DNA of 64,000 nt from Chloroflexota bacterium (GCA_018650845.1 JABIFF010000016.1:62001-126000), one strand, 5' to 3'. Counted from the first letter of the stretch, positions 8,721 through 17,669 are shown. Translations and numbers: made by a program. Notes: generated by a model not told the origin, from the sequence alone.

Positions 8721-11627
8721 CTAATCCACTGAATCCATGTCGCCCCAGGTTGGGCCGGTTTTTGCTTCTACTAGGAGTGGTACAGCGAGATCCATGGCGG
8801 CGGGCATCATCGATGTGACCATCATCTGCATTTCCATAAGCTCGCCGGGGGCGATCTCGAAAATCAGTTCGTCGTGCACCTGAATCGACATCTTTGACTG
8901 CATCTTTTGCATCTTCATCTCGTTTGAAATGTTGACCATTGCCAGCTTGATAACGTCGGCTGCAGTTCCCTGAATCGGCATGTTCACCGACACGCGTTCG
9001 GCTGCAGCACGGTGCCCGGGATGACCTGCATTGATGTCGGGTAGATAACGTCTTCGACCCGTAATCGTCTGGGCATAGCCATTGTCACGCGCCGACTGCT
9101 TTACCTCTTCGATGTAGTCACGAATTCCCGGATATTTACCGAAGTAGAGATCGATGAATTCCTGACCCTGCTTGCGAGTGAGGTCGGTTTGTCGAGCTAC
9201 ACCAACTGGTCCAAGACCGTAGATAACCCCAAAATTCAGAATTTTGGCGATTCGTCGTTGGTCGGCATTTACATCTTCCACCCCGTACATTGCACGAGCG
9301 GTCGCAGCGTGAATATCTTCACCCTTGTGGAATGCTTCGAGCAATCCCGGCTCTTGAGATAGGTGAGCGAGAATTCGAAGTTCGATCTGCGAGTAGTCGG
9401 CAGCCAGGAACTGCCAGCCGTTTGCAGCATCGGATACGAAAGCCTTGCGCACCCGGCGACCAAGTTCCGTACGCACCGGGATGTTCTGCACGTTGGGATC
9501 GGTACTGGAGAGTCGACCCGTTGCCGATCCAACCTGGTTGAAGCTTGTGTGCACGCGACCCGTCTGTGGGTTGACTAGCTCGGGTAGTGCATCGACGTAA
9601 GTCGACTTCAGCTTAGTTAGCTCACGGTATTTCAGCACTGCGTCGGCTATCTGGTAGATGCGGTCATCGAGTCCGGTTGTTTCGGAGATTTTCTCGAGTG
9701 CGTTGGCGTCCATCGAGTAGCCGGTTTTTGTCTTCCGAGTTTTGGGTGCACCGAGTTCGTCGATGAGTAGTGCGGCTACCTGCTGGTTTGAGGCAAGGTT
9801 TAATTCTCGACCGCCGATTACGGCAGTTGCCGCCTGCTTTATTTGTTCGACATCAGCGCCGAGTTGTTCCGACATTTCGGCGAGGGCGGCTTTATCGATC
9901 ATCATGCCGTTGCGCTGCATCTCGATGATGACAGGCAGCAACGGAAGTTCGACTTCTTCGTTCACATATCGAGCTTCGTGCTCATCGATTTCTGGCTCGA
10001 AGAATTCATATAGTCGCCACGTGAAATCGGCGTCGGCTGCTGCGTATGGGCCTGCCAAATCGAGGGGCACAGCAGCCATCGTGATCTGTTTTTTACCGAC
10101 CCCTATCAGGGATTTTATTTCGGTCATTTCGGCTTGGAACAGTTCAAGTGAAAGCTGTTTTAGACCGATTCCACGCCTGCCGCAAAGCGCCGCAGCGATC
10201 ATCGTGTCGAACGCTAGGTTCTTTAGCGTGATGCCAGCTGTCGCCAGCACCATCATGTCGAAGTTGGCGTTGTGGGCGATCTTCTTAATAGATTCGTCTT
10301 CAAATAGCGGACGAAGAGCGGCGAGTCCTTGGTCGAACGGAACTTGGTCTTTCACGGTCTGACCATCGATAGTGTGACCCACCGCTACGTACCAGGCGTG
10401 TTCTGATTTGATCGAGAACGACAGGCCGACGAGATCGGAGGTCATCGAGTTGAGACCAGTCGTTTCGGTATCGAACGCGAATTCACCCTTGGCTCGCAAC
10501 GCTTCGATCATCTTGTTGAGACCGGCCATGTCGGTAACGGTCTCGTATTCTCCGAGTGGCTTGGGCGGCTCTGGAGTGGTTAGTGCTTCGACTGGTTCGC
10601 CTTCACCCATCATGTCCATCTGACCCGAAGCCGTTACTGCAGGAGCTTCGTTTGGCTCCCACCCCGGTGCGGATTCGACATCTACTGCTGCTGTAGGGGC
10701 TGCGGCTTCAACGCCAACTTGCGGCAAGCGGTTCGCTACGTTGCGCATCTCATATTCCATGAGTTTCTTGATGACGACTTCTCGATTGAAGTCACCGAAC
10801 TTGGAACTTTCTTCACTGAATTCGACCGGAACATCACGAACAATTGTCGTGAGAATCAACGCTGTCGCTGCTGTTTCGCGGTGCTCTTCGAGGAGATTCA
10901 TCGTGCGCTTTGCGCCACGGAGCCCTTCGATTTTTTCGATTTCTTCAAGCTGACTAAACAGCGAAGGGAAGTGGCCGAGTTGTGTGAGGACTGCGCGGGC
11001 TGATTTCTTGCCGACACCGGGCACACCGGGGATGTTGTCGGAAGAATCGCCTTCGAGAGCTTTGATCTCGGCAACGTACTCAGGACCCAGGCCGTCGTAT
11101 TTGTCTCTGACTCCAGCTGGATCGTACGTTCTCATGTCGCCGAAGCCGGTGTACATGAGGAGCGAAGTTTTATCGTCGACAAGCTGCAGCTGGTCGGCAT
11201 CGCCAGTGAGAATCAGAGTTTTCATCCCCTGTTCGGTTGCCTGTTTTGACAGAGTTCCGATCAGGTCGTCGGCTTCAAATCCTTCGTACTCGAATACTGG
11301 AACGCCCATTGGTTCAAGGATTTCTTTGAGGATTGGGATTTGTTCGTGAAGGGCGGGATCGACCGGTTTTCGTTGAGCCTTGTACTCAGGAAACAACTCT
11401 TTGCGAAATGTTGGAGTTTTCGTGTCGAAAGTTACAGCGATGTGGGTTGGCTTTTGCTCTCTGATCGTTTTCAGGAACATCGTCATGAATCCGCTGGCGC
11501 CGGTGGTGTTTTGACCTGAAGCGGTGATCAGGTGATCTCGCATCGCAAACCACGCTCGAAATACGATAGCGTGGCCGTCTATTAGCAGGAACAACTGGTC
11601 GTCAGTATTGGCGTTGGAAGTGGTCAT
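8721..11627 (-). CDS. polA: DNA polymerase I
   Basis: A 968-residue family A polymerase with all three activities. The 5'-3' exonuclease occupies about residues 10-300 (LFLLIDGHAIVFRAW, GDSSDNIPGVPGVG). The 3'-5' proofreading domain, at about 370-560, keeps its acidic residues (FDTETTGL, HNANFDMM, YAAADADFTW). The polymerase domain has DYSQIELR, the O-helix RRIAKILNFGVIYG and QVHDELIFE. Its role is Okazaki-fragment processing and repair synthesis. I chose ATG 11627, ten residues before the nuclease core; a GTG at 11669 could add 14 residues. Neither has a clear Shine-Dalgarno site. A low-complexity linker rich in Ala, Pro and Glu lies around residues 300-350. Confidence 0.97.
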   Translation of the reverse strand: MTTSNANTDDQLFLLIDGHAIVFRAWFAMRDHLITASGQNTTGASGFMTMFLKTIREQKPTHIAVTFDTKTPTFRKELFPEYKAQRKPVDPALHEQIPILKEILEPMGVPVFEYEGFEADDLIGTLSKQATEQGMKTLILTGDADQLQLVDDKTSLLMYTGFGDMRTYDPAGVRDKYDGLGPEYVAEIKALEGDSSDNIPGVPGVGKKSARAVLTQLGHFPSLFSQLEEIEKIEGLRGAKRTMNLLEEHRETAATALILTTIVRDVPVEFSEESSKFGDFNREVVIKKLMEYEMRNVANRLPQVGVEAAAPTAAVDVESAPGWEPNEAPAVTASGQMDMMGEGEPVEALTTPEPPKPLGEYETVTDMAGLNKMIEALRAKGEFAFDTETTGLNSMTSDLVGLSFSIKSEHAWYVAVGHTIDGQTVKDQVPFDQGLAALRPLFEDESIKKIAHNANFDMMVLATAGITLKNLAFDTMIAAALCGRRGIGLKQLSLELFQAEMTEIKSLIGVGKKQITMAAVPLDLAGPYAAADADFTWRLYEFFEPEIDEHEARYVNEEVELPLLPVIIEMQRNGMMIDKAALAEMSEQLGADVEQIKQAATAVIGGRELNLASNQQVAALLIDELGAPKTRKTKTGYSMDANALEKISETTGLDDRIYQIADAVLKYRELTKLKSTYVDALPELVNPQTGRVHTSFNQVGSATGRLSSTDPNVQNIPVRTELGRRVRKAFVSDAANGWQFLAADYSQIELRILAHLSQEPGLLEAFHKGEDIHAATARAMYGVEDVNADQRRIAKILNFGVIYGLGPVGVARQTDLTRKQGQEFIDLYFGKYPGIRDYIEEVKQSARDNGYAQTITGRRRYLPDINAGHPGHRAAAERVSVNMPIQGTAADVIKLAMVNISNEMKMQKMQSKMSIQVHDELIFEIAPGELMEMQMMVTSMMPAAMDLAVPLLVEAKTGPTWGDMDSVD

Positions 11628-11777
11628 AGGTGGAATGAAATCAGAGCTGAAATGACGAGGCAAAAGCACGCCGTGGTTGAGTCTTGATCGATAGTGTGCG
11701 GATTATAGCTTCCACGGCAAGAGGCGACAGGTTGGTGGAGCTTAGGTTTGGGTCGTGAGAAGAAGCGAACAACGCTA

Positions 11778-11818
11778 TTGACATACCTATCCTGCCGATA
11801 TATCGTGTAGCTAGGTAT
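11778..11818 (+). promoter_or_regulatory. Promoter of the PadR/arsM operon with nested dyad operator
   Basis: TTGACA at 11778-11783 is followed after 17 bases by TATCGT at 11801-11806, a sigma-70-type promoter. Two inverted repeats share one centre at 11800.5: a perfect 10-bp palindrome, CGATATATCG (11796-11805), over the -10, and outer arms ATACCTA (11783-11789) and TAGGTAT (11812-11818). Such a position would let a dimeric repressor block polymerase, so autoregulation by the PadR protein encoded 40 bp downstream is likely. Confidence 0.65.
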
Positions 11819-11857
11819 TGGGTTTGGTTACGGTATATCAAGCCCCACACACTAACA

Positions 11858-12289
11858 ATGACCACATCAACAAAATCCACACAAAAATCGGCAAATGATC
11901 TTGCCAGCATCGATTATTGGCAGTCGCTGAATCGTAAAAGCCTTCTTAGGTTCTTCATGCTGCAGCAGCTGAGTCAGGGACCGATGCACGGCTATGAGAT
12001 CGCCACTCGAATCGCACTGTGTTGTGATGCACGTCCGACCGACGCCATGATTTATCCGATGCTCAAAGAGCTAGAAGTTGGCGGTTATGTCGATTTGGAA
12101 GCGGCCGTAATAAATGGCAGGAAGCGAAAGAACTATTCGCTTTCAGCTTTAGGTATTGAGGCGTATCGGGCTTCCGCTCAGGCTTGGGCGAACGTGTTGC
12201 CTCAACTCGAAACAGCAGTAAAAGAAGCAGGCGTAGAGACGGTCTGCTGCACAACAACAGTTATCGATTCCAGCATTTTAGGAGACTGA
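11858..12289 (+). CDS. PadR-family transcriptional regulator, probably metalloid responsive
   Basis: A 143-residue regulator with a PadR-type winged helix at about residues 28-105: LLRFFMLQQLSQGPMHGYEI, AMIYPMLKELEVGGYV, then the wing RKRKNYSLSALG. Cysteine pairs occur at CCDARP inside the DNA-binding domain and VCCTTT near the C-terminus. They are a plausible arsenite/thiophilic metal sensor, which is inferred from these cysteines and from the arsenite methyltransferase that follows. Its stop at 12287-12289 overlaps the region holding the Shine-Dalgarno site of arsM, so the two genes form an operon. The upstream nested dyad suggests it represses itself. No Shine-Dalgarno site is visible before the ATG. 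Confidence 0.8.
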   Translation: MTTSTKSTQKSANDLASIDYWQSLNRKSLLRFFMLQQLSQGPMHGYEIATRIALCCDARPTDAMIYPMLKELEVGGYVDLEAAVINGRKRKNYSLSALGIEAYRASAQAWANVLPQLETAVKEAGVETVCCTTTVIDSSILGD

Positions 12290-12293
12290 GAAT

Positions 12294-13121
12294 ATGACAA
12301 ATAATCCATTTGGAACATTGACCCCTATCGACGCCGATGCAGCTTGCTGCGGTGGCGATGAGAGCGCTGAAATAACTCACGCACAGCTTGATTCGATTAC
12401 TGCTGCGGTTCAGCACGAATATGGTTCTTTAGCCGAACGGGCTGGCGAGCGAGCTTCGCAGGCCAACAAAGCTACCGATCGGCTGTACACGGAAGAGCAG
12501 CGATCTGTTCTTACAGATGAGGCGGCTGGTGCTTCGGCAGGTTGCGGAAATCCGGTAGGAATCGCAGATGCCAAGTCTGGTGAAACAGTTCTAGATCTTG
12601 GCTCTGGCGGCGGTATCGATTGTTTCCTTGCTGCTAAAGAAGTCGGCCCCACAGGTTCGGTTATCGGCATTGATATGACACCTCGAATGCTCGAACTTGC
12701 TCGCACGAATGCCGAAAAACTTGAGACGACCAACGTTGTTTTCAAGCTGGGGCACATCGAACAGATTCCTCAGGAAGACAATTCGGTTGATCTGGTTATT
12801 TCGAACTGTGTGATTGCGTTGTCCGAGCAAAAAGAACGAGTTTTCTTAGAGATAATTCGGATTCTCAAGCCGGGCGGCAGGTTCGTTATTTCCGACATCG
12901 TTACCGATAAGCCACTTCCTGATGACGTTCGAAAATCGGCTGCCGAGTGGGTTAGCTGTGTTGGTGGAGCCGCTGTGATGAGTGATTATCTAGCGATGGT
13001 CAAAGAGGCTGGTTTCGCCAAGACCGAGATTCTCGAAGAACGAAAAAGTACGGGTGGAAACGAAGAGTGGCGATCGTCGATGATCAATCTCACTCTGCGA
13101 GCTTTCAAACCTGCTGTATAG
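12294..13121 (+). CDS. arsM: Arsenite S-adenosylmethionine methyltransferase
   Basis: A 275-residue class I methyltransferase of the ArsM family, which methylates As(III) using SAM and yields volatile or less toxic arsenicals. The SAM motif is VLDLGSGGGIDCF. The three cysteines that bind As(III) in characterised ArsM have counterparts: Cys84 (SAGCGNP), Cys172 (SNCVIALS) and Cys222 (WVSCVGGA). A further Cys pair lies at 18-19. A Shine-Dalgarno AGGAG inside the end of the PadR gene is 9-10 bases before the ATG. Linkage to a cysteine-bearing PadR regulator supports inducible arsenic detoxification. Confidence 0.9.
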   Translation: MTNNPFGTLTPIDADAACCGGDESAEITHAQLDSITAAVQHEYGSLAERAGERASQANKATDRLYTEEQRSVLTDEAAGASAGCGNPVGIADAKSGETVLDLGSGGGIDCFLAAKEVGPTGSVIGIDMTPRMLELARTNAEKLETTNVVFKLGHIEQIPQEDNSVDLVISNCVIALSEQKERVFLEIIRILKPGGRFVISDIVTDKPLPDDVRKSAAEWVSCVGGAAVMSDYLAMVKEAGFAKTEILEERKSTGGNEEWRSSMINLTLRAFKPAV

Positions 13122-13136
13122 CTTTTCGAAGTAATT

Positions 13137-13173
13137 AGAACTCCCGCTGCGAATTATCTGTAGCGGGAGTTCT
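13137..13173 (+). terminator. Hairpin after arsM, probable terminator
   Basis: A perfect 12-bp stem (13137-13148 with 13162-13173, AGAACTCCCGCT) encloses a 13-nt loop, 16 bp after the arsM stop. The tract after the stem is not U-rich, so it may be a weak terminator or an mRNA-protecting hairpin. Confidence 0.5.
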
Positions 13174-13317
13174 CGCGTTCTTGGCGCTGCTACGACACTT
13201 CAACCTGTGTGTTTCGACGTTGTATATGTTGGTGGCGAAACGGGCATTTTAGAGCGTTGATGAAGTACGATATGTTCTAGTCGTCTTTTAGCTCTGACGG
13301 TATTTGGAGATTCGCAG

Positions 13318-14175
13318 TTGGCAGAAGCTCGAAAATTTGTATTTGTTTCGCCTGATTACGGTAGTTCGATTACCGAGAATGGGTGCTGCGGTTCGGGCTG
13401 CTGTGATTTCGAGGCGGTTGTTCTTTCAGGGAATGCCAAAGATATTACGAACGCAGTGAAGCAACGCTATGGCGCACTTGCTGAACGCGCTGGCAAACGA
13501 GGACTTGAGGCTTCGGAGAATAAATCTTCTGACAAGTTCTATTCGGAAGAAGAGCTTTCGCTGATTAGTGATGAAATCGCTGGAGCTTCGACTGGAGTCG
13601 GAAATCCTGTTTCGTTTGCCGACATCAAGCCGGGTGAGACCGTTCTCGATCTTGGATCGGGTGGCGGTATCGACTGTTTCGTGGCTGCTGAGAAGACTGG
13701 CTCATTGGGTCGGGTTATCGGCGTTGATATGACGCCACGCATGGTGAGTTCAGCTCGTGAGAACGCCAAAAAACTCTCAGCCAGCAACATAACTTTCAAG
13801 CGCGGGCATATGGAACAAATTCCACAGGATGAAACTTCTGTCGATCTTGTTATTTCGAACAACGCCATCGCTCTCTCAGAGTGGAAACATGTGACACTTT
13901 CTGAGATGTACCGTGTGCTGAAACCGGGTGGACGGTTCGTTATTTCAGAGCGGGTTGTGATCGAAGCGCTTCCCGAAAACATTCAGGATTCGACGCACGA
14001 GTGGGTTGAGGGTGTCGCCGGAGCTGCGGACAAAGAGCGATTCCTAACGATGATCGAAACTGCCGGCTTTGTGGGCGTAGAAGTTTTGGAAGAGCGTGCG
14101 GACACCGGCGGCGATGAGGAGTGGCGTTCTTCGCTGGCGACTCTGACGATTCTGGCGAATAAGCCTGCTGGATAA
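13318..14175 (+). CDS. ArsM-like methyltransferase paralog lacking the arsenic-binding cysteines
   Basis: A 285-residue paralog of the preceding ArsM, alike along its whole length, with an intact SAM motif (VLDLGSGGGIDCF). All three arsenic-site cysteines are replaced: Val94 (STGVGNP), Asn182 (SNNAIALS) and Gly232 (WVEGVAGA). It has instead an N-terminal Cys cluster, NGCCGSGCCD (Cys23, 24, 28, 29). It begins with TTG behind GGAGA at a 7-base distance; no ATG fits. It is probably a methyltransferase with a different acceptor, or it binds metal through its N-terminus; this is inference. A 196-bp gap with a hairpin separates it from arsM, so it may have its own promoter. Confidence 0.82.
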   Translation: MAEARKFVFVSPDYGSSITENGCCGSGCCDFEAVVLSGNAKDITNAVKQRYGALAERAGKRGLEASENKSSDKFYSEEELSLISDEIAGASTGVGNPVSFADIKPGETVLDLGSGGGIDCFVAAEKTGSLGRVIGVDMTPRMVSSARENAKKLSASNITFKRGHMEQIPQDETSVDLVISNNAIALSEWKHVTLSEMYRVLKPGGRFVISERVVIEALPENIQDSTHEWVEGVAGAADKERFLTMIETAGFVGVEVLEERADTGGDEEWRSSLATLTILANKPAG

Positions 14176-14198
14176 TCTACTCGGAGGTATCTTGCAGT

Positions 14199-14362
14199 TG
14201 TCATTGCGAGAAGTTCGACGCCGTGGCAATCAGTGATAGCACCTCGAAACTCACGATCGATGAGTTGGTTTTCGAGGCTCAGAGATTTTTTTACGGCACC
14301 ATGTTGCGTTGCAGCTGCTATTGATTGCCCCGTCACCTCAGAGCAGGCTCCTCGCAATGACA
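14199..14362. repeat. Palindromic repeat element, copy 2
   Basis: The left end TGTCATTGCGAGAAGTTCGACG and right end CTCCTCGCAATGACA are inverted repeats of the same family as the element at 7676-7836, with a diverged centre (TGATTGCC-type inner arm kept as TTGATTGCCCC). A compact palindrome, CTCTCCCC-C-GGGGAGAG, lies just beyond it at 14378-14394. Together they fill the gap between two plus-strand genes. Confidence 0.8.
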
Positions 14363-14449
14363 GCATAGGCACTAATCCTCTCCCCCGGGGAGAGAAGGCT
14401 AAGACTCACCACACACTCTTCGCTGCCTCGCTACACTAGTTAGCTCATC

Positions 14450-15403
14450 ATGCTGATTAATCCCTGGGTTCGAAATTACGAAAAAGACGATCACGCCGCG
14501 CTGGGGCGCGTTCGTGAATGGGCGGCCAACAAGCTTGGCAGCAACGTCGACTACGGTTTCGGATACGGCACTTGGGTGTTTATCGGAACTGAAACTGTAA
14601 TCAAGATCGACCCCGAAGTAGGGCGACCCGAGCGGTTCAGTCACGAACTCGCTGTTAGCCAGATGGAAATTCCCGGCGTCGCTAGTCCAAGAGTTCTCGA
14701 AACGGGAGCGCTTGAAGGCAGGGCATGGGTAATTCTGAATCGTCTTGAAGGATCGAGCGGCTATAACGTTTGGCCGGGTCTTGATCAGGATGGACGACGC
14801 AAGCTCACTACTCAGTTGGCAACAGCGCTTGGCCACATGCAGCAGTTCGAGCCTGACCGCGGTATGTTGCACGCCGAAACAGAGAACTGGTCACAGCACA
14901 TACGACTGTCGTTCAATCGTGCTCTAAGAGCCGTAGACGCTGTTGTGCCGGGGCGAGTGCTCACTCAGTCACAGGGCGCATTTGCGCAGTGGGCTGAGGC
15001 TTTGGTGGATCGACCACAGGTTTTATGCCACGGCGACCTATGGTTCGGGAATATATTGGTCGACAACGACGGCGGCCTTTCTGGCATTCTCGATTTCGAT
15101 CGAATGGCGATGGCGCCCGCCGACTATGAGCTAGACATGCTGCTTCGTTTCTGGCGATACCCATGGAACTTCGTTCCTGAGCAGCTGGAAGCAACTTACG
15201 ACGATCCGCTTGATATCGAACTGATGAAGCCGTTCGTCGAGCTGTGTCAGGGCGATCTTTCAGATGAGGCGCTTTCGGCTCGACTTAGCACTACGGAACT
15301 GATTTATCGCTTGAATCTCGTGAACCGCTTTGGTTGGAACGACGAATCGGCAGAGATGTTCGAAACGGTGCTTGGCGGCGATTGGGCCGCGGGCCTGGTT
15401 TAG
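14450..15403 (+). CDS. APH-family phosphotransferase (protein-kinase fold)
   Basis: A 317-residue member of the aminoglycoside phosphotransferase superfamily. The catalytic loop is HGDLWFGN (Asp base and Asn), and the metal-binding DFD follows in ILDFDRMAM. The N-lobe is present but lacks a clean glycine loop. The superfamily includes antibiotic kinases, choline and fructosamine kinases and homoserine kinases, so the substrate is open. A second, more distant member follows directly at 15461-16285; the pair may reflect an old duplication. Nothing here points to drug resistance specifically. ATG start; no strong Shine-Dalgarno site. Confidence 0.85.
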   Translation: MLINPWVRNYEKDDHAALGRVREWAANKLGSNVDYGFGYGTWVFIGTETVIKIDPEVGRPERFSHELAVSQMEIPGVASPRVLETGALEGRAWVILNRLEGSSGYNVWPGLDQDGRRKLTTQLATALGHMQQFEPDRGMLHAETENWSQHIRLSFNRALRAVDAVVPGRVLTQSQGAFAQWAEALVDRPQVLCHGDLWFGNILVDNDGGLSGILDFDRMAMAPADYELDMLLRFWRYPWNFVPEQLEATYDDPLDIELMKPFVELCQGDLSDEALSARLSTTELIYRLNLVNRFGWNDESAEMFETVLGGDWAAGLV

Positions 15404-15460
15404 GTGCCGTTGATAGGAATTTGCAATTGCACTACGTCGAATCTGGTGTAGTTTTTGCAG

Positions 15461-16285
15461 ATGAACAATTCCGAACCTGAAATTCCACTTAGCGAACCCA
15501 TGCGTCGAGCTTGGCTTGATAGCGATGAGCGCTCGATTGTGTACCGCAAGGGCGATGTTGTATTACGAGAGACGGGACCGTGGGCTAAATCTGTCCATGC
15601 GTTTCTTAGGCATCTTGAATCAGTTGGTTTTGACGGTGCACCGAAAATTGTTGGCAGCGGATTTGCTGATGATGGACGGGAGACGCTGAGCTTTGTTCAG
15701 GGCGAGGTGATAAATCCGAAGCCGTTTGATGTTGAGGGTGTCGAGGCGTTAGGGCGGATGATTCGCTCACTTCATGATGCTTCAGCGTCGTTTGAGATAG
15801 AAGATGATTCGCTGTGGCCGCCGTTTTTTGGTCGTGACCTGGGCGGTCCAGATCGGATTATCAGCCACTGCGATGTTGCACCGTGGAACGTTGTTTCTGT
15901 CGATGGATTACCAGCTGGGTTGATCGATTGGGAGTACGCAGGTCCTGTTGACCCTCTAGTTGAACTGGCTCAGGCAGCGTGGTTGAATCTTCGTCTGTTC
16001 AGTGACGATATCGCCGATGTAGAGAAGCTGTCTCCGGTGGAGGAGCGAGCTGAGCACCTTAGGTTGTTTCTTGATGCTTACGGGTTGTCGGCATCCGATC
16101 GTGAAGGCTTCTTCAACACGATGTTGGAGTTCGTGATGTGCGATACGGCGTATCAGGCTGATGAGGCTGGGATCACAAACGACTCAAACGATCAAGAGGC
16201 TTTGTGGGGTCTTGCGTGGCGAGCGCGTTCAGGTGCGTGGCTGGTTCGGCACCGCGAGATTTTTGAACGGACGATTTTGGCCTGA
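15461..16285 (+). CDS. APH-family phosphotransferase (second copy)
   Basis: A 274-residue protein-kinase-fold phosphotransferase. The catalytic loop reads SHCDVAPWNVV, where Cys replaces the usual Gly of HGD, and the metal-binding Asp is in GLIDWEYAGP. The N-lobe segment IVYRKGDVVLRETGPWA resembles kinases of the choline/thiamine type. ATG 15461 was preferred to an in-frame TTG two codons upstream. It is 57 bp downstream of the first APH-fold gene and probably transcribed with it. The substrate cannot be assigned. Confidence 0.82.
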   Translation: MNNSEPEIPLSEPMRRAWLDSDERSIVYRKGDVVLRETGPWAKSVHAFLRHLESVGFDGAPKIVGSGFADDGRETLSFVQGEVINPKPFDVEGVEALGRMIRSLHDASASFEIEDDSLWPPFFGRDLGGPDRIISHCDVAPWNVVSVDGLPAGLIDWEYAGPVDPLVELAQAAWLNLRLFSDDIADVEKLSPVEERAEHLRLFLDAYGLSASDREGFFNTMLEFVMCDTAYQADEAGITNDSNDQEALWGLAWRARSGAWLVRHREIFERTILA

Positions 16286-16543
16286 TGGTGATTGCCAAAA
16301 ACAACAAAGCCTTGCGTCAGTCGAATTCCGTAGAACCCGAGCCAACACAAGGCTGAGTGGTTGATTTATTTTGTCGAGCTAGAGGCGTTACGCGACCCCG
16401 CACCAGATCCCTCGACTCCGATGACTTCGCTCGGGAAGTTGTCAGGTACTAAAGATTAATGCGGTCGACGTTTTCACCCATCCTCTAACTCCCTCCCTCA
16501 CAGGGAGGGAGGATCGTTGAAGGCAAGTAGCAGCGAACCAGAA
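16286..16543. repeat. Intergenic gap with palindromic sequences
   Basis: The gap between convergent genes holds a perfect 10-bp hairpin CTCCCTCCCT/AGGGAGGGAG (16489-16511, loop CAC) and an AGCCTTG...CAAGGCT inverted repeat shortly after 16305. The sequence near 16405-16440 (GATCCCTCGACTCC...GACTTCGCTCGGGA) looks like a worn dispersed repeat. None has a U-tract typical of a terminator. Confidence 0.45.
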
Positions 16544-17137
16544 CTAGTCGGCGACGTTTGCTGTTGGGCGGGCGTCTAGGAGGTCGATACCACCTCGGAC
16601 CTGACCAAGCGTGTCGGCGATTCGTTCTTCCAGCGTAAACAAGACCTCGCGAGCGTAGTTGTCTGCGCCCTTGCGTCGTGAATCGGCTGAAGTCTCTGCC
16701 TCGTTCAAAATTCCGTTGACTCTGGATTCAGCATCGTCGATCAGCTTGCCAGCGCGGTTCTGTGCATCGGCTTCGATAACGGTTGCTTCTTCGTTAGCCA
16801 CTCGGGTGATCTCAGTGTCCTGGATCATCTTTCGGGCTTCTTCCTGCGAAGTCGTGAGCAATGTGTTTGACTGCTCTTCAGCCAACTGACGAATAGTCGT
16901 GGCTTCTTCATCTGCATATGCGCGAATTCGGCGGGCTTCTAGTTCAGCCTGCTTGATAATCGCATCTTTCTGACGAACAACGCCTTCGGCTTCGTTCATC
17001 TGCGTAGGTGCTTCACCCTTCATATCATCGATGAGAGTGGTGATTTTTTCTACGTTTACGAGCGTTCGTGCTGTTCCGGGTACTCGACCTTTGACGATCA
17101 TTGCTTCTAGGTCTTCGAGCTGTGACATAAATGTCAT
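16544..17137 (-). CDS. Coiled-coil protein encoded after coaD, function unknown
   Basis: A 198-residue, highly charged, Glu/Ala/Arg-rich protein predicted to be almost wholly helical coiled coil. It resembles DivIVA-like or V-ATPase subunit E/G-like stalk proteins in composition, but no catalytic motif is visible and the assignment stays general. Met 17137 was chosen because GGAGG lies 5 bases upstream; a longer frame reaching into coaD exists but is not needed. It follows rsmD and coaD on the same strand with a 31-bp gap, so it belongs to that operon. A role in envelope organisation or cell division is only a guess from the coiled-coil type. Confidence 0.7.
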   Translation of the reverse strand: MTFMSQLEDLEAMIVKGRVPGTARTLVNVEKITTLIDDMKGEAPTQMNEAEGVVRQKDAIIKQAELEARRIRAYADEEATTIRQLAEEQSNTLLTTSQEEARKMIQDTEITRVANEEATVIEADAQNRAGKLIDDAESRVNGILNEAETSADSRRKGADNYAREVLFTLEERIADTLGQVRGGIDLLDARPTANVAD

Positions 17138-17168
17138 TTCTGCCTCCATGCGTGTCGACTGACGCGTG

Positions 17169-17669
17169 CTAACTGTTGCTACTTGCTTTTCGCTGTTCGA
17201 GCCTCTCAACCAGAGGCTTCCAAACGTTGGGTGGAACCAGATCCGACACATCAGCGCCGAATGCTGCCACTTCCTTCACTCTTGATGAACTCAGGATCTG
17301 GTATTCCAGAGCGCTGAAGAGACAAATAGTTTCGATGTCTTCAGCCATCCTGCGGTTCATTAGTGCCATTTCACTTTCGTACTCAAAATCACTTGTGATT
17401 CGAAGACCACGAACGATGACGGTTGCACCGAAATTGCGTGCAGCGTCGACCGTTAGGCCTGAGTACGGTTTCACATCGACGTTCGACAAATGTGCGACCG
17501 CCTCGGAAAACATTTTTATTCGTTCATTGACATCGAACATTGTTCGTTTCAATGAACCTTCAACAACACCCACCGTCAGATGATCGACGGTGTGTGATGC
17601 TCTTTCGACAATATCTACGTGCCCGTTTGTTACGGGATCAAATGTGCCGGGATAGATTGCTCGCGCCAT
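17169..17669 (-). CDS. coaD: Phosphopantetheine adenylyltransferase
   Basis: A 166-residue enzyme of coenzyme A synthesis, which joins 4'-phosphopantetheine with ATP to give dephospho-CoA. The nucleotidyltransferase signature is YPGTFDPVTNGH, and the second signature appears as LSSSRVKE. It has the normal family length. Its ATG abuts the rsmD stop (17670-17672), a tight arrangement consistent with translational coupling; the rsmD-coaD pairing is common in bacteria. Confidence 0.97.
   Translation of the reverse strand: MARAIYPGTFDPVTNGHVDIVERASHTVDHLTVGVVEGSLKRTMFDVNERIKMFSEAVAHLSNVDVKPYSGLTVDAARNFGATVIVRGLRITSDFEYESEMALMNRRMAEDIETICLFSALEYQILSSSRVKEVAAFGADVSDLVPPNVWKPLVERLEQRKASSNS

Noticed and set aside
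14450-16285. Aminoglycoside resistance genes
   Set aside because: Both proteins have only the general APH fold; there is no mobile context or specific substrate signature.
16489-16511. Rho-independent terminator
   Set aside because: The stem is strong but no U-tract follows on either strand; a palindromic repeat is more likely.
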